DNA from: Flavobacterium psychrophilum
GTDB lineage: Bacteria; Bacteroidota; Bacteroidia; Flavobacteriales; Flavobacteriaceae
Direction of reading: 5' to 3'
NCBI GenBank assembly: GCA_945890865.1
Contig: CAMDDB010000001.1
Location: 186,001-250,000 of the forward strand
DNA length: 64,000 nt
The position numbers and the translations under genes were made by a program. Positions 1-7,620 of the stretch are shown here, one piece after another. Under the pieces are notes generated by a model. That model did not search any database. It was not told the origin of the DNA and saw only the letters and a program-made list of their open reading frames with translations. The first letter of the stretch is position 1. Each line of letters starts with the position of its first letter.

Positions 1-1185
1 AAAATTGAGACATACAAAATCTACGGTTCCTTTTTTTAATTCGGCAACCAAGGCATCTTTGAGTTCAAAGGCACTCATTTCAGGTTGTAAGTCATAAGTG
101 GCTACTTTTGGAGAATTTTTCAAAATGCGCGTTTCGCCCACAAAAGGTTCTTCACGACCCCCTGAAAAGAAAAAGGTAACGTGTGGATATTTCTCCGTTT
201 CTGCAATTCTTATTTGTGTTTTTCCTGCTTTTTCTAGAACCTCCCCCAGGGTTTCTGTAATATTATCCTTGTCGTATATGACCTTAACATTTTGATAGGT
301 TTCATCATAATTGGTTAGGGTTACATAATATAAATTCAATTTATGCATATTGAATTCATGGAAATCTTTTTGCGACAGCACTTCGGTTAATTCCCTACCT
401 CTGTCAGTCCTAAAGTTGAAGAACAGGACAACATCATCTTCTTTGATAGCGGCAATTGGTTGGTGGTCATTGTCAACTAATACTAAGGGCTGGATGAATT
501 CGTCGGTAATGTCTTTGGCATAACTTTCTTGGAGACTAACAGCAACGTTTTGTGTGGGGGTCCCTTCGTTATTAATTAATAAATCGTAGGCTAATTTTAC
601 GCGTTCCCATCTTTTATCACGATCCATCGCATAATAACGACCAATAACCGTTGCCAATTTTGCGGGTGTATGTTCTAAATATTTTTCTAGATCCGTTAGG
701 TAAGTAATTCCCGATTTAGGATCGACATCTCTACCATCTGTAAAAGCGTGCACAAACATTTTTTGAACCCCGCTTTCTTGGGCGGCATCAATTAGTCCGC
801 GTAAATGTGAAGTATGAGAATGAACTCCTCCATCCGAAACCAACCCTAAAAAATGAATGGCTTTTTGATTTTTTTTTGCATATTCAAAAGCTTCTTGTAG
901 CGGAATTTCTTGACTCATGGTTTTGTTTTCCACCGCTAAATTGAGTTTTGCTAAATCTTGGTAAACGATGCGACCTGCACCTAAATTCATGTGACCCACT
1001 TCAGAATTCCCCATTTGACCTTCGGGTAAACCTACATTTAATCCATCGGTTCGAAGTTGAGCATTTGGGTATTGGATATATAATTGATCAATAAATGGAG
1101 TGTTTGCCTGATCTATGGCCGACACTTTTGGATCGGGTGATTTGCCCCATCCGTCAAGGATCATCAAAATAACTTTTTTGTTCAT
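1..1185 (-). CDS. gpmI: 2,3-bisphosphoglycerate-independent phosphoglycerate mutase (partial, C-terminus outside window)
   Basis: Interconverts 3- and 2-phosphoglycerate in cytoplasmic glycolysis and gluconeogenesis; the family uses two Mn2+ ions and a phosphoserine intermediate. The frame is open from the ATG at 1185 to the window edge, giving 395 residues of a protein that is normally about 510, so roughly the last fifth is outside. Visible motifs are the metal-binding DGWG at residues 11-14, the catalytic-serine motif MGNSEVGHMNLG with Ser61, and further in FFNFRTDRGRE and, at the edge, VDFVCLNF, in the order expected for GpmI. It appears to stand alone with its own -7 box. Family assignment is very secure. 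Confidence 0.96.
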   Translation of the reverse strand, partial: MNKKVILMILDGWGKSPDPKVSAIDQANTPFIDQLYIQYPNAQLRTDGLNVGLPEGQMGNSEVGHMNLGAGRIVYQDLAKLNLAVENKTMSQEIPLQEAFEYAKKNQKAIHFLGLVSDGGVHSHTSHLRGLIDAAQESGVQKMFVHAFTDGRDVDPKSGITYLTDLEKYLEHTPAKLATVIGRYYAMDRDKRWERVKLAYDLLINNEGTPTQNVAVSLQESYAKDITDEFIQPLVLVDNDHQPIAAIKEDDVVLFFNFRTDRGRELTEVLSQKDFHEFNMHKLNLYYVTLTNYDETYQNVKVIYDKDNITETLGEVLEKAGKTQIRIAETEKYPHVTFFFSGGREEPFVGETRILKNSPKVATYDLQPEMSAFELKDALVAELKKGTVDFVCLNF

Positions 1186-1200
1186 GACTTTGAATTTGTA

Positions 1201-1208
1201 CAAAGATA
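1201..1208 (-). promoter_or_regulatory. -7 promoter element of gpmI
   Basis: On the minus strand the sequence reads TATCTTTG, an exact match to the Bacteroidetes -7 consensus TAnnTTTG, 15 nt upstream of the gpmI ATG. No clear TTG -33 element is seen at the usual distance. Confidence 0.5.
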
Positions 1209-1269
1209 AACAATTGACTCTTTTTTTAGCAGCTATGTATCCCTAATTTTACGAAAACGATTACGCAAA

Positions 1270-3681
1270 TTAGCCTTTTTTAATCCAATTTTTGGCCTGA
1301 TTGTAATCGATAAAATACCGAACACTAATTGATAAAATATGGTTTAAATTGTCAGCGAATAAGTTGGTAAAATTGGAGCTAAAATTCTTATCAATAGTCC
1401 GATCAAAAGTTGCTGCATTGTTGCGATACAAAATTGACATTTGACTGCCTGGTGCAAACCACCAAGAATAGGATAAATCCAAATTCCAACTACTAAAATT
1501 GGAATTTTTATTGGTGGTATACGTGATGTTTGGTGACAAGCTACCATCTGAATTCAAAGTATTAATTTGATTGTTTTCGGCAATCGACCAATAATGCCGT
1601 ACCGATAAATTAAAATTCATCACGCTACTGATTGAAAATTTACTACTCAATGCATTGGTGAAGGTGTTTCGATCTCTACGAGCAAAAATAATATCACTGT
1701 TATCAAAATCAATAAACCCAATGTCATTTTGTTGTCTGGCATAGTCAAAACTATATACTAAAGAAAATCGGTCATTAAAACGGTATCTCGGACGGATGTT
1801 GATTCCGGCTTCGTATCGATTTTCGTTCAATACATGAGTGAGATAGGGATTCAAATCAATGGCAAATTTATAGTTGTAATTGGATGAAAAATAAAAGTAA
1901 CCCCCTATATTTTTTGGGTTTACAAAATAGCGATTGGCCACCCGAGGTTCATAATAATCATAATTTTCAAAAGGATTTATATTGATCCCTCCACCAAAAT
2001 AATGATTGTTTTTGTTAGTAGAATTGAGATTGAAATTAAAATTACTAGACTGAATTTGTTGGGTGGGTTTATAAAATTCAATATACGACCCCAAACTAAT
2101 TCTAAACGTATTAAATATTTTATTTGGGTTGAGGATGCGATAGTTTACATTGCTGTAAACAGAATAATAATTGGTTTTAAAATTAATTCCTAAGTCGTTG
2201 TTGTCAAAATCCTTTGAAATGTATTCACCGCCCACACTGTATCTAAATTTTCCATTTGTCTCGGCCAAATTTAAGGTAGCATTTACACCGTTTGAATTTG
2301 TAACATCATAAATTTCACTTGATTTAATACCTCCTGAGGCATTATATTTGTTTGATTTGTTGTTCAAATCAAAGAGTAATCCGGTCACGTTTGCATCTCT
2401 ATAACTTCCGTTTCTGGTTACATTGGTATTGATGAAGGTTACGGATGAATTTTGATTAAAACGTTGATCAAATACCGTTACATTGTAATTGGTCAGCGGA
2501 GAAACTATCACTTTTCTAGTGCTATTGTCACTGGAATTTAAAACAGTTGCACTTGTTTTTTCAGTAATAGCATTCAAAAATCCAATCCCCAAACCGTCTT
2601 TATTTCGACCCGAAATTTTTAATGCATTTAATAAGTTTACAGACCCAGGAAAATCTGTAAGGGTTTCGCCTTCACTTAGTGTAGGGTTGAAATCGGGTGT
2701 CTGGCCAATGCGTCGAGAATACAATAAATTACCTTTACTAAACAAATCGGTTCCTTCGGTAAAAAAAGGTCTATTTTCGTTAAATTGCTGTTCAAAGGGT
2801 CCTAAATTTAAAACCACATTGTCAAATTTGGTTTGGCCAAAATCGGGTATTAAAATAGCATCCAAAGTTAAGGCATCATTGATGCCATATTTGACATCAA
2901 TACCGCCTTTGAGTTCGCCCTTTGTTTTTTGAGTGTCTCCTGCATTCAAATAAAAAGAAGAATACGGAATTAAAAATAGGCGAGTAGGGGTTTGAATATT
3001 TTGAATTCCTTTTAAAATTCCAGCTTGTTGAATGACAGCTCCAATTTTTGAATCTACATGCGTCCAGGTATAAATGCGTCGTTCTCTTTTGATGTCTCGA
3101 ACAAAATTTAATCCCCAAGTTTGTTTTTTTTCAGAAGAAAATCGCAAAGCAGCATAAGGAATTTTCATTTCAATGGCCCAACCAAAAGGAGTTATTTTTA
3201 CCTTACTCTCCCAAATGGCATTCCAAGAAAAATCTTCTCCAATTTGTTCTGTTGCCAAGCAGTCCAATTGCCCGCCTGCAGCGGTAACAAAAAATCGAAA
3301 GTCTTGCTGCCCATCGTTATAACCATTGATAAATATTCCAAAGACATCTGTCGATCCAAAGTCGTCACGCTCTGTAATTTCTTTCATTATTTTTGAGGGT
3401 TCATCGTCAAAGAGTAGCGCCCCTACATAGATGGCTTCATCGGTATAAAGGATTTTAACTTCCGTCTTTTTTTTGGGATTTATGGGTTGTCCATTATCGG
3501 GTTCAAACATAACAAAATCGGTTGCTATATCCGCATTTTTCCATGCTTCCTCGTTTAGTTCAGCGTCTATAGCTATAGTTTCAGAGATTTTCGTAGTCGT
3601 AATGCTCTTTTTAGTTTGAGCATTCGAGAAAAATAAATTTCCAAGAAAAAGAAGAAATAGTATACAGATTTTAGTTGGCAT
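1270..3681 (-). CDS. DUF5916 outer-membrane protein with CBM9/DOMON-like N-terminal domain
   Basis: 803 residues. Residues 1-21 form a signal peptide (FLLFLGNLFFSNA then Q). Residues about 30-215 match the CBM9-like beta-sandwich that opens DUF5916 proteins (AIDAELNEEAWKNA, then the WNAIWESKVK and GWAIEMKIPYAALRF strands). The rest is rich in alternating hydrophobic/polar segments with many Asn and Tyr, as in an outer-membrane beta-barrel, and contains the family-typical QFNENRPFFTEG. The substrate is unknown; the family is common in Bacteroidetes and is often annotated as a carbohydrate-binding or hydrolase-like protein without experimental proof. The ATG is chosen because a -7 box sits just upstream and the signal peptide follows directly. 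It is transcribed alone. Confidence 0.85.
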   Translation of the reverse strand: MPTKICILFLLFLGNLFFSNAQTKKSITTTKISETIAIDAELNEEAWKNADIATDFVMFEPDNGQPINPKKKTEVKILYTDEAIYVGALLFDDEPSKIMKEITERDDFGSTDVFGIFINGYNDGQQDFRFFVTAAGGQLDCLATEQIGEDFSWNAIWESKVKITPFGWAIEMKIPYAALRFSSEKKQTWGLNFVRDIKRERRIYTWTHVDSKIGAVIQQAGILKGIQNIQTPTRLFLIPYSSFYLNAGDTQKTKGELKGGIDVKYGINDALTLDAILIPDFGQTKFDNVVLNLGPFEQQFNENRPFFTEGTDLFSKGNLLYSRRIGQTPDFNPTLSEGETLTDFPGSVNLLNALKISGRNKDGLGIGFLNAITEKTSATVLNSSDNSTRKVIVSPLTNYNVTVFDQRFNQNSSVTFINTNVTRNGSYRDANVTGLLFDLNNKSNKYNASGGIKSSEIYDVTNSNGVNATLNLAETNGKFRYSVGGEYISKDFDNNDLGINFKTNYYSVYSNVNYRILNPNKIFNTFRISLGSYIEFYKPTQQIQSSNFNFNLNSTNKNNHYFGGGININPFENYDYYEPRVANRYFVNPKNIGGYFYFSSNYNYKFAIDLNPYLTHVLNENRYEAGINIRPRYRFNDRFSLVYSFDYARQQNDIGFIDFDNSDIIFARRDRNTFTNALSSKFSISSVMNFNLSVRHYWSIAENNQINTLNSDGSLSPNITYTTNKNSNFSSWNLDLSYSWWFAPGSQMSILYRNNAATFDRTIDKNFSSNFTNLFADNLNHILSISVRYFIDYNQAKNWIKKG

Positions 3682-3697
3682 ATGAATAATTTTGGCG

Positions 3698-3705
3698 CAA
3701 ATGTA
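3698..3705 (-). promoter_or_regulatory. -7 promoter element of the DUF5916 gene
   Basis: Minus strand TACATTTG matches TAnnTTTG exactly and ends 16 nt before the ATG at 3681. Confidence 0.45.
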
Positions 3706-3756
3706 TGCGAATATTCTATTGGTCTATTTTTTTTAATTTATGTTTAACTTTTGAAG

Positions 3757-3787
3757 AAATAATCGATGAAATACATAAATAATCGAT
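3757..3787. repeat. 11-bp direct repeat AAATAATCGAT with 20-bp period
   Basis: AAATAATCGAT occurs at 3757-3767 and again at 3777-3787, start to start 20 bp, close to two helical turns. It lies between the DUF5916 gene (its 5' side) and the 3' end of the GNAT gene. It may be an operator for the DUF5916 gene; there is no direct evidence of function. Confidence 0.4.
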
Positions 3788-3864
3788 TAAAAGTATAAAT
3801 TTATAAAAATTGTGACAGTAAATTTCTGTAGAAGTAAAAATCGAATGTGAAATCGGTATGCTTA

Positions 3865-4296
3865 TTACAGTTTTTTAAACATCACAAAATGAGTACCCAC
3901 ATCCGGAATTTCAAATGCATCTCCTAAAATTTGATAGTCATTTTTTTCATAAAATCGAACTGCTTTTTCTCTTGCATTGAACCAAATAACGACACTTTTA
4001 TGTTGTCTGCAATAATTTTCAGCATGCAGCATGAGCTCGTTTCCAATGCCACTACACTGAAATTCATTCAAAACAGCCATTCCTCTAATCTGAAATTGTA
4101 ACGGCGCATCAAATAACGCAGAAGGCGAATTAAAAACAGAAACTACTCCAATTAATTGGTCCGCACGAAAAAAACCAAAATGCGCTGTGCTTTTAGCTGC
4201 GTCGCCAGTAAAATAGCAGGTTTCAATAGGCTTACCCTTTCGTAATACTTCGTGCCGAATTAAATAGGTGTCTTGATAATTTATGGGTAAGATCAT
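3865..4296 (-). CDS. GNAT-family N-acetyltransferase
   Basis: 143 residues, the usual size for a single GNAT domain. The acetyl-CoA pyrophosphate-binding motif (Q/R-x-x-G-x-G/A) is visible as QCSGIGNELM, Gln80 to Gly85, preceded by the beta4 strand QIRGMAVLNEF and followed by the helix LMLHAENYCRQH. The C-terminal VIWFNAREKAVRFYEKNDYQ is the typical motif B region with its conserved Tyr. It transfers an acetyl group from acetyl-CoA to an amine; the acceptor cannot be read from the sequence. It is a soluble cytoplasmic protein, apparently monocistronic. No exact -7 box was found upstream. Confidence 0.85.
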   Translation of the reverse strand: MILPINYQDTYLIRHEVLRKGKPIETCYFTGDAAKSTAHFGFFRADQLIGVVSVFNSPSALFDAPLQFQIRGMAVLNEFQCSGIGNELMLHAENYCRQHKSVVIWFNAREKAVRFYEKNDYQILGDAFEIPDVGTHFVMFKKL

Positions 4297-4390
4297 TTTA
4301 GCTAACTAATTATTTTTTAATGAATTATGAAAGTGTCTATTCCTGAGACCAAATTTATAACAAAGGATTTAAAAAAAATATGTTTAAAAT

Positions 4391-4422
4391 TTGCAATTCA
4401 AATAACTTTTGGAGTATATTTG
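4391..4422 (+). promoter_or_regulatory. Promoter of the tandem tRNA-Gly genes
   Basis: TTG at 4391-4393, a 21-nt spacer, then TATATTTG at 4415-4422: a full TTG / TAnnTTTG Bacteroidetes promoter. Transcription would start near 4428, about 30 nt before the first tRNA. Confidence 0.7.
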
Positions 4423-4456
4423 CCCCCACAAAATAAGTAATTGATTACTTTTTTTT

Positions 4457-4529
<73 letters not shown>

Positions 4530-4563
4530 CCAAAACAAGATAAAGTTTTAAAAATTATCACCT

Positions 4564-4636
<73 letters not shown>

Positions 4637-4640
4637 CTAC

Positions 4641-4671
4641 AAAATAGCCTTGCAATTGCGAGGCTATTTTT
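4641..4671. terminator. Bidirectional terminator between tRNA-Gly and pepE
   Basis: AAAATAGCCT-TGCAATTGCG-AGGCTATTTT forms a hairpin with A and T tracts on both flanks. It ends the tRNA transcript on the plus strand and overlaps the pepE stop codon on the minus strand. Confidence 0.85.
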
Positions 4672-5377
4672 ATTTTAAATCTTTCAGTTCAGTTTCGGGT
4701 GTAACTTCGTAGGGTGTTTCATTTCTTTTAAAAACTCTAGCAGTTAATGCCCCCTTTAGAATAATAGAATCCCCTTTCACTTCCAGCCAACTTCCTTCTC
4801 TCAAACCAATTACGGGTTCTGCATTCAATTGAAGAAATTCTAGTATTCTCGTTTCACGAGTTTCCCCCATATGTGTTGAACCTTCAACAGGATCAAGGTA
4901 ATGCGGATTGATATTAAAAGGAACCCATCCTAGGGTTGTAAAGCTTGGCGGATATACTATAGGCATATCATTTGTAGTACTCATAGTAACGCCACAGATA
5001 TTGCTTCCGGCACTGGTGCCTAAATAGGGTGTGCCATTTAATACAGCTTTTTTAAGGGTTTCAACAAGGTTGTTTTCATACAATTGAGAAACTAATAAAA
5101 AAGTATTGCCTCCTCCTGTAAAAATGCCTTGTGCCTTTTCAATGGCTTCAATGGGGTTTTTAAATTCGTGAATTCCTTTTACGGCAATTGAAATTTTACC
5201 AAAAACTTGGGCCACTTTTTTTGTATAATCGGCGTGTGATATTCCGCTTGGACGGGCATAGGGTATGAATATAATTTCCGAGCAATGTCCAAAAAATAAT
5301 TGTATCTCAGGTAATAAATAATCTAAGTATTGGCCATTGTGTAGCGTAGATGTGCTGGCAATAATAATATTTTTCAT
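4670..5377 (-). CDS. pepE: Peptidase E (alpha-aspartyl dipeptidase, family S51)
   Basis: 235 residues, close to the roughly 230 of the Salmonella enzyme. PepE hydrolyses dipeptides with N-terminal aspartate in the cytoplasm. The nucleophile motif GTSAGSN places Ser at residue 122; Asp137 (in TTNDMPIVYP) and His159 (in NINPHYLDP) fit the Ser120-Asp135-His157 triad of Salmonella PepE with a constant offset of two. The FTGGGNTFLL turn at 87-95 is also typical. A minus-strand -7 box TACTTTTG lies at 5391-5398. Stop codon overlaps the shared terminator with the tRNA genes. Confidence 0.93.
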   Translation of the reverse strand: MKNIIIASTSTLHNGQYLDYLLPEIQLFFGHCSEIIFIPYARPSGISHADYTKKVAQVFGKISIAVKGIHEFKNPIEAIEKAQGIFTGGGNTFLLVSQLYENNLVETLKKAVLNGTPYLGTSAGSNICGVTMSTTNDMPIVYPPSFTTLGWVPFNINPHYLDPVEGSTHMGETRETRILEFLQLNAEPVIGLREGSWLEVKGDSIILKGALTARVFKRNETPYEVTPETELKDLK

Positions 5378-5390
5378 GGTTCTTTTTTTA

Positions 5391-5398
5391 CAAAAGTA
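5391..5398 (-). promoter_or_regulatory. -7 promoter element of pepE
   Basis: Minus strand TACTTTTG, exact TAnnTTTG match, 13 nt before the ATG at 5377. Confidence 0.45.
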
Positions 5399-5489
5399 AG
5401 GCTTTGAATTAACATAAGTTTATCATCATTTTAGGATTTAGTTTCGAGGTCTATTTGGTACATTTACAAAAATATTCAAAAGAATTGTA

Positions 5490-6239
5490 ATGTCGTACAA
5501 GTTATTCTGTTTAGTTTTCATGATTTCGATTTTTGCTTTTTCGCAAAATACGAGTGTTGTGAGCGGCAAGATAATTTCCGAAGCTACTGATGTCGAAGGA
5601 ATAGTGATAAAAAACAGCACATCAAATTTTGAAGTTTTTTCCAAACGCGGGGGTTATTTTATGATTCAAGGAAAACCAAATGATACATTAACATTTAGTG
5701 CCTTTAATTTTATTCCTGCCATTCATGTTATTTCGGAACGTGATTTTGGTGAAAATTTAGTTTTTATTACCATGTTGATGAACCGAACCCAACTCAAAGA
5801 ACTTGCAATTATTGATTACAAAAGCATTAATGCCGAATCTTTAGGGATAGTTCCAAAAGGACAACGAACCTATACACCTGCTGAACGAAAACTAATTGCT
5901 GCAGGCGAATTCAAATGGTACAGTCCGCTTTTGATTCCTTTGGGAGGCATGAGTGTTGACGGACTCATCAATTCCATTAGCGGGCGAACCAGTATGCTCA
6001 AAAAAGAAGTAGAAGTAGAAAAAAAAGAACGGCTTCAAACAAAATTAGCTGCAAAATTTGATAAAGAATACGTTCAAAAAACACTCGAAATTCCGGAAGC
6101 TTACGTTGAAGGATTTATGTTTTTTGCAGCAGAACACGAGGGTTTTGCTGCGGCTATGAAAGTAAAAAATTATACGATGGCGTCGTTCATTCTTTCTGAA
6201 TTAGCTGCAAAATATCGAGAATTGCAAGGTTTTAAATAG
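5490..6239 (+). CDS. Exported protein with carboxypeptidase-like regulatory (beta-sandwich) domain
   Basis: 249 residues. A signal peptide (MSYKLFCLVFMISIFAFSQ) is followed at residues about 22-105 by a carboxypeptidase-D regulatory-like fold of the kind found at the N-terminus of TonB receptors: VVSGKIISEATDVEGIVIKN, then a GGYFMIQGKPNDTLTFSA strand pair. The remaining 140 residues are helical and charged with no recognised domain. It is the first of four plus-strand genes with gaps of 14-16 nt, and is a distant paralogue of the second. Probably periplasmic. The ATG is directly before the signal peptide; upstream TACATTTA is a one-mismatch -7 box. Confidence 0.75.
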   Translation: MSYKLFCLVFMISIFAFSQNTSVVSGKIISEATDVEGIVIKNSTSNFEVFSKRGGYFMIQGKPNDTLTFSAFNFIPAIHVISERDFGENLVFITMLMNRTQLKELAIIDYKSINAESLGIVPKGQRTYTPAERKLIAAGEFKWYSPLLIPLGGMSVDGLINSISGRTSMLKKEVEVEKKERLQTKLAAKFDKEYVQKTLEIPEAYVEGFMFFAAEHEGFAAAMKVKNYTMASFILSELAAKYRELQGFK

Positions 6240-6255
6240 AATTAAACACTATCAT

Positions 6256-7086
6256 ATGAAGGCAATTTTGTTTGTTATACTTAGTTTGATTACTAATTTT
6301 TTATTTGCTCAAGGAATCGAAAGAAAAGTCCTTCGAGGTATTGTAGTGGTTGATTCATTTGATGTTGAAGCGGTTACTGTTCGTAATATTTCGTCAAATC
6401 TTAACGCAAAAACAGATATAGATGGTAAATTTTCAATTCGAGCGCGAGCTACAGATACTTTGTTTTTTGAAAGCCCATCTTTTATTTCACAAAAATATAT
6501 TTTAACACAAAAAGATTTTTGGAAGGAAGAGCTCGAAATAAGATTACATGTAAAAATCACAGAATTGGACGAACTCGTTATTACGCCCTATACGCTTTCC
6601 GGAAATTTAATAGAAGATACCAAACGAATACAAGTTTATGGGGATGGTTTTGCCGTTATAGATGCAAAAAAAATTATGCACTATGAAGATGATGTAAGAT
6701 CCGGTGCGCCTATAAATTCAGCTTTGCCAAGTGTATTTGCGCCTAATGGCTCTAATTTCAATTTTTTAGCTATGGCTGCAGGTTTAGTCAGTTTGTTTAT
6801 AAAACCGTCTCTTTCAAAAAGTCATTCCAAAAGAGTTTATGAAGAAAGGCGAATTAAAAATTTACAATCAAAATCGTATTCCGATCATCTATTTGAACGT
6901 TTTTCGCACAATTTTTTTGTAGAAACTTTAAAAATTAAAAATGAAGATATACCCTTGTTTATGAGTTTTTCTGAACTAAATGTGTATGAATTATCACCCT
7001 TATTAAAACCAGAAAACGAGTTGAAATTAATTGAATATTTAATTAAAAAGGCTTCGGAATTTAATCTGCAGAACTCAAAAAAATAA
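6256..7086 (+). CDS. Exported protein with carboxypeptidase-like regulatory domain (paralogue of the preceding gene)
   Basis: 276 residues with signal peptide MKAILFVILSLITNFLFAQ. Residues about 22-100 repeat the same beta-sandwich plan as the upstream gene: VLRGIVVVDSFDVEAVTVRN, DGKFSIRARATDTLFFES and ELEIRLHVKITELDELVI. The C-terminal part (about 110-276) is helical and lysine-rich, with a possible membrane-associated stretch near 165-178 (FLAMAAGLVSLFIK). Paralogy with the previous protein is visible by eye in the first hundred residues only. The role is unknown; the gene sits 16 nt downstream of its paralogue and 16 nt upstream of the DUF6702 gene. Confidence 0.7.
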   Translation: MKAILFVILSLITNFLFAQGIERKVLRGIVVVDSFDVEAVTVRNISSNLNAKTDIDGKFSIRARATDTLFFESPSFISQKYILTQKDFWKEELEIRLHVKITELDELVITPYTLSGNLIEDTKRIQVYGDGFAVIDAKKIMHYEDDVRSGAPINSALPSVFAPNGSNFNFLAMAAGLVSLFIKPSLSKSHSKRVYEERRIKNLQSKSYSDHLFERFSHNFFVETLKIKNEDIPLFMSFSELNVYELSPLLKPENELKLIEYLIKKASEFNLQNSKK

Positions 7087-7102
7087 TTCCTATTTTTACC
7101 AG

Positions 7103-7606
7103 ATGAAAATCAATTTTAATAGTTCGATTTGGCTAATTAGTTGGCTAGTTTGTAGTTCGTTCGGAATTCACAAGTATTATGTATCCGTTACACAAATCGA
7201 TCTAGTGTCTCAAAAAAAACGAATTGAAATCAGTTCTCGAATTTTTATTGATGATTTAGAAAAAGCATTACATAAAAAGTACAATAAAAAGCCAAATTTA
7301 ACCGCTGCGAATGAACTTCCAGAAGCAGAAAATATGATCAAAAGTTATTACAATGAAAAAATTAAAATTGTGATCAATAAAAAACCACAAAATATGGAAT
7401 ATTTGGCAAAAGAAATAGAAGGCGATGTGTTAATTATATATTCAAAAATTGCCATTTCAAAAAAAATAAATACCTTCGAAATTTACAATTCATTGCTAAC
7501 CGAAACCTTTGAGGAACAGCAAAATATTGTACACACCAACATCAACAGTAACAAAAAAAGCTTTTTGATGACTAATTCAATGTTTCAAGAAAAAATTGAC
7601 TATTAA
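7103..7606 (+). CDS. DUF6702 family protein
   Basis: 167 residues with a hydrophobic N-terminus (WLISWLVCSSF) and the HKYYVSVTQIDL opening that I associate with the DUF6702 family, which in flavobacteria is typically found next to an M1 metallopeptidase, as here. Three regions alternate strand-like and helical: IEISSRIFIDDLEKAL, IKIVINKKP and DVLIIYSKIAI. Probably exported and anchored in the envelope. It has no known biochemical function; co-location suggests a role linked to the following peptidase. It lies between the two regulatory-domain proteins and the peptidase with 14-16 nt gaps, so co-transcription is likely. Confidence 0.7.
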   Translation: MKINFNSSIWLISWLVCSSFGIHKYYVSVTQIDLVSQKKRIEISSRIFIDDLEKALHKKYNKKPNLTAANELPEAENMIKSYYNEKIKIVINKKPQNMEYLAKEIEGDVLIIYSKIAISKKINTFEIYNSLLTETFEEQQNIVHTNINSNKKSFLMTNSMFQEKIDY

Positions 7607-7620
7607 ATGACTAATATATT

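Noticed and set aside
2489..2932. 147-codon plus-strand frame inside the DUF5916 gene
   Set aside because: It is a shadow frame antisense to a well-supported gene, without signal peptide or any recognisable domain.
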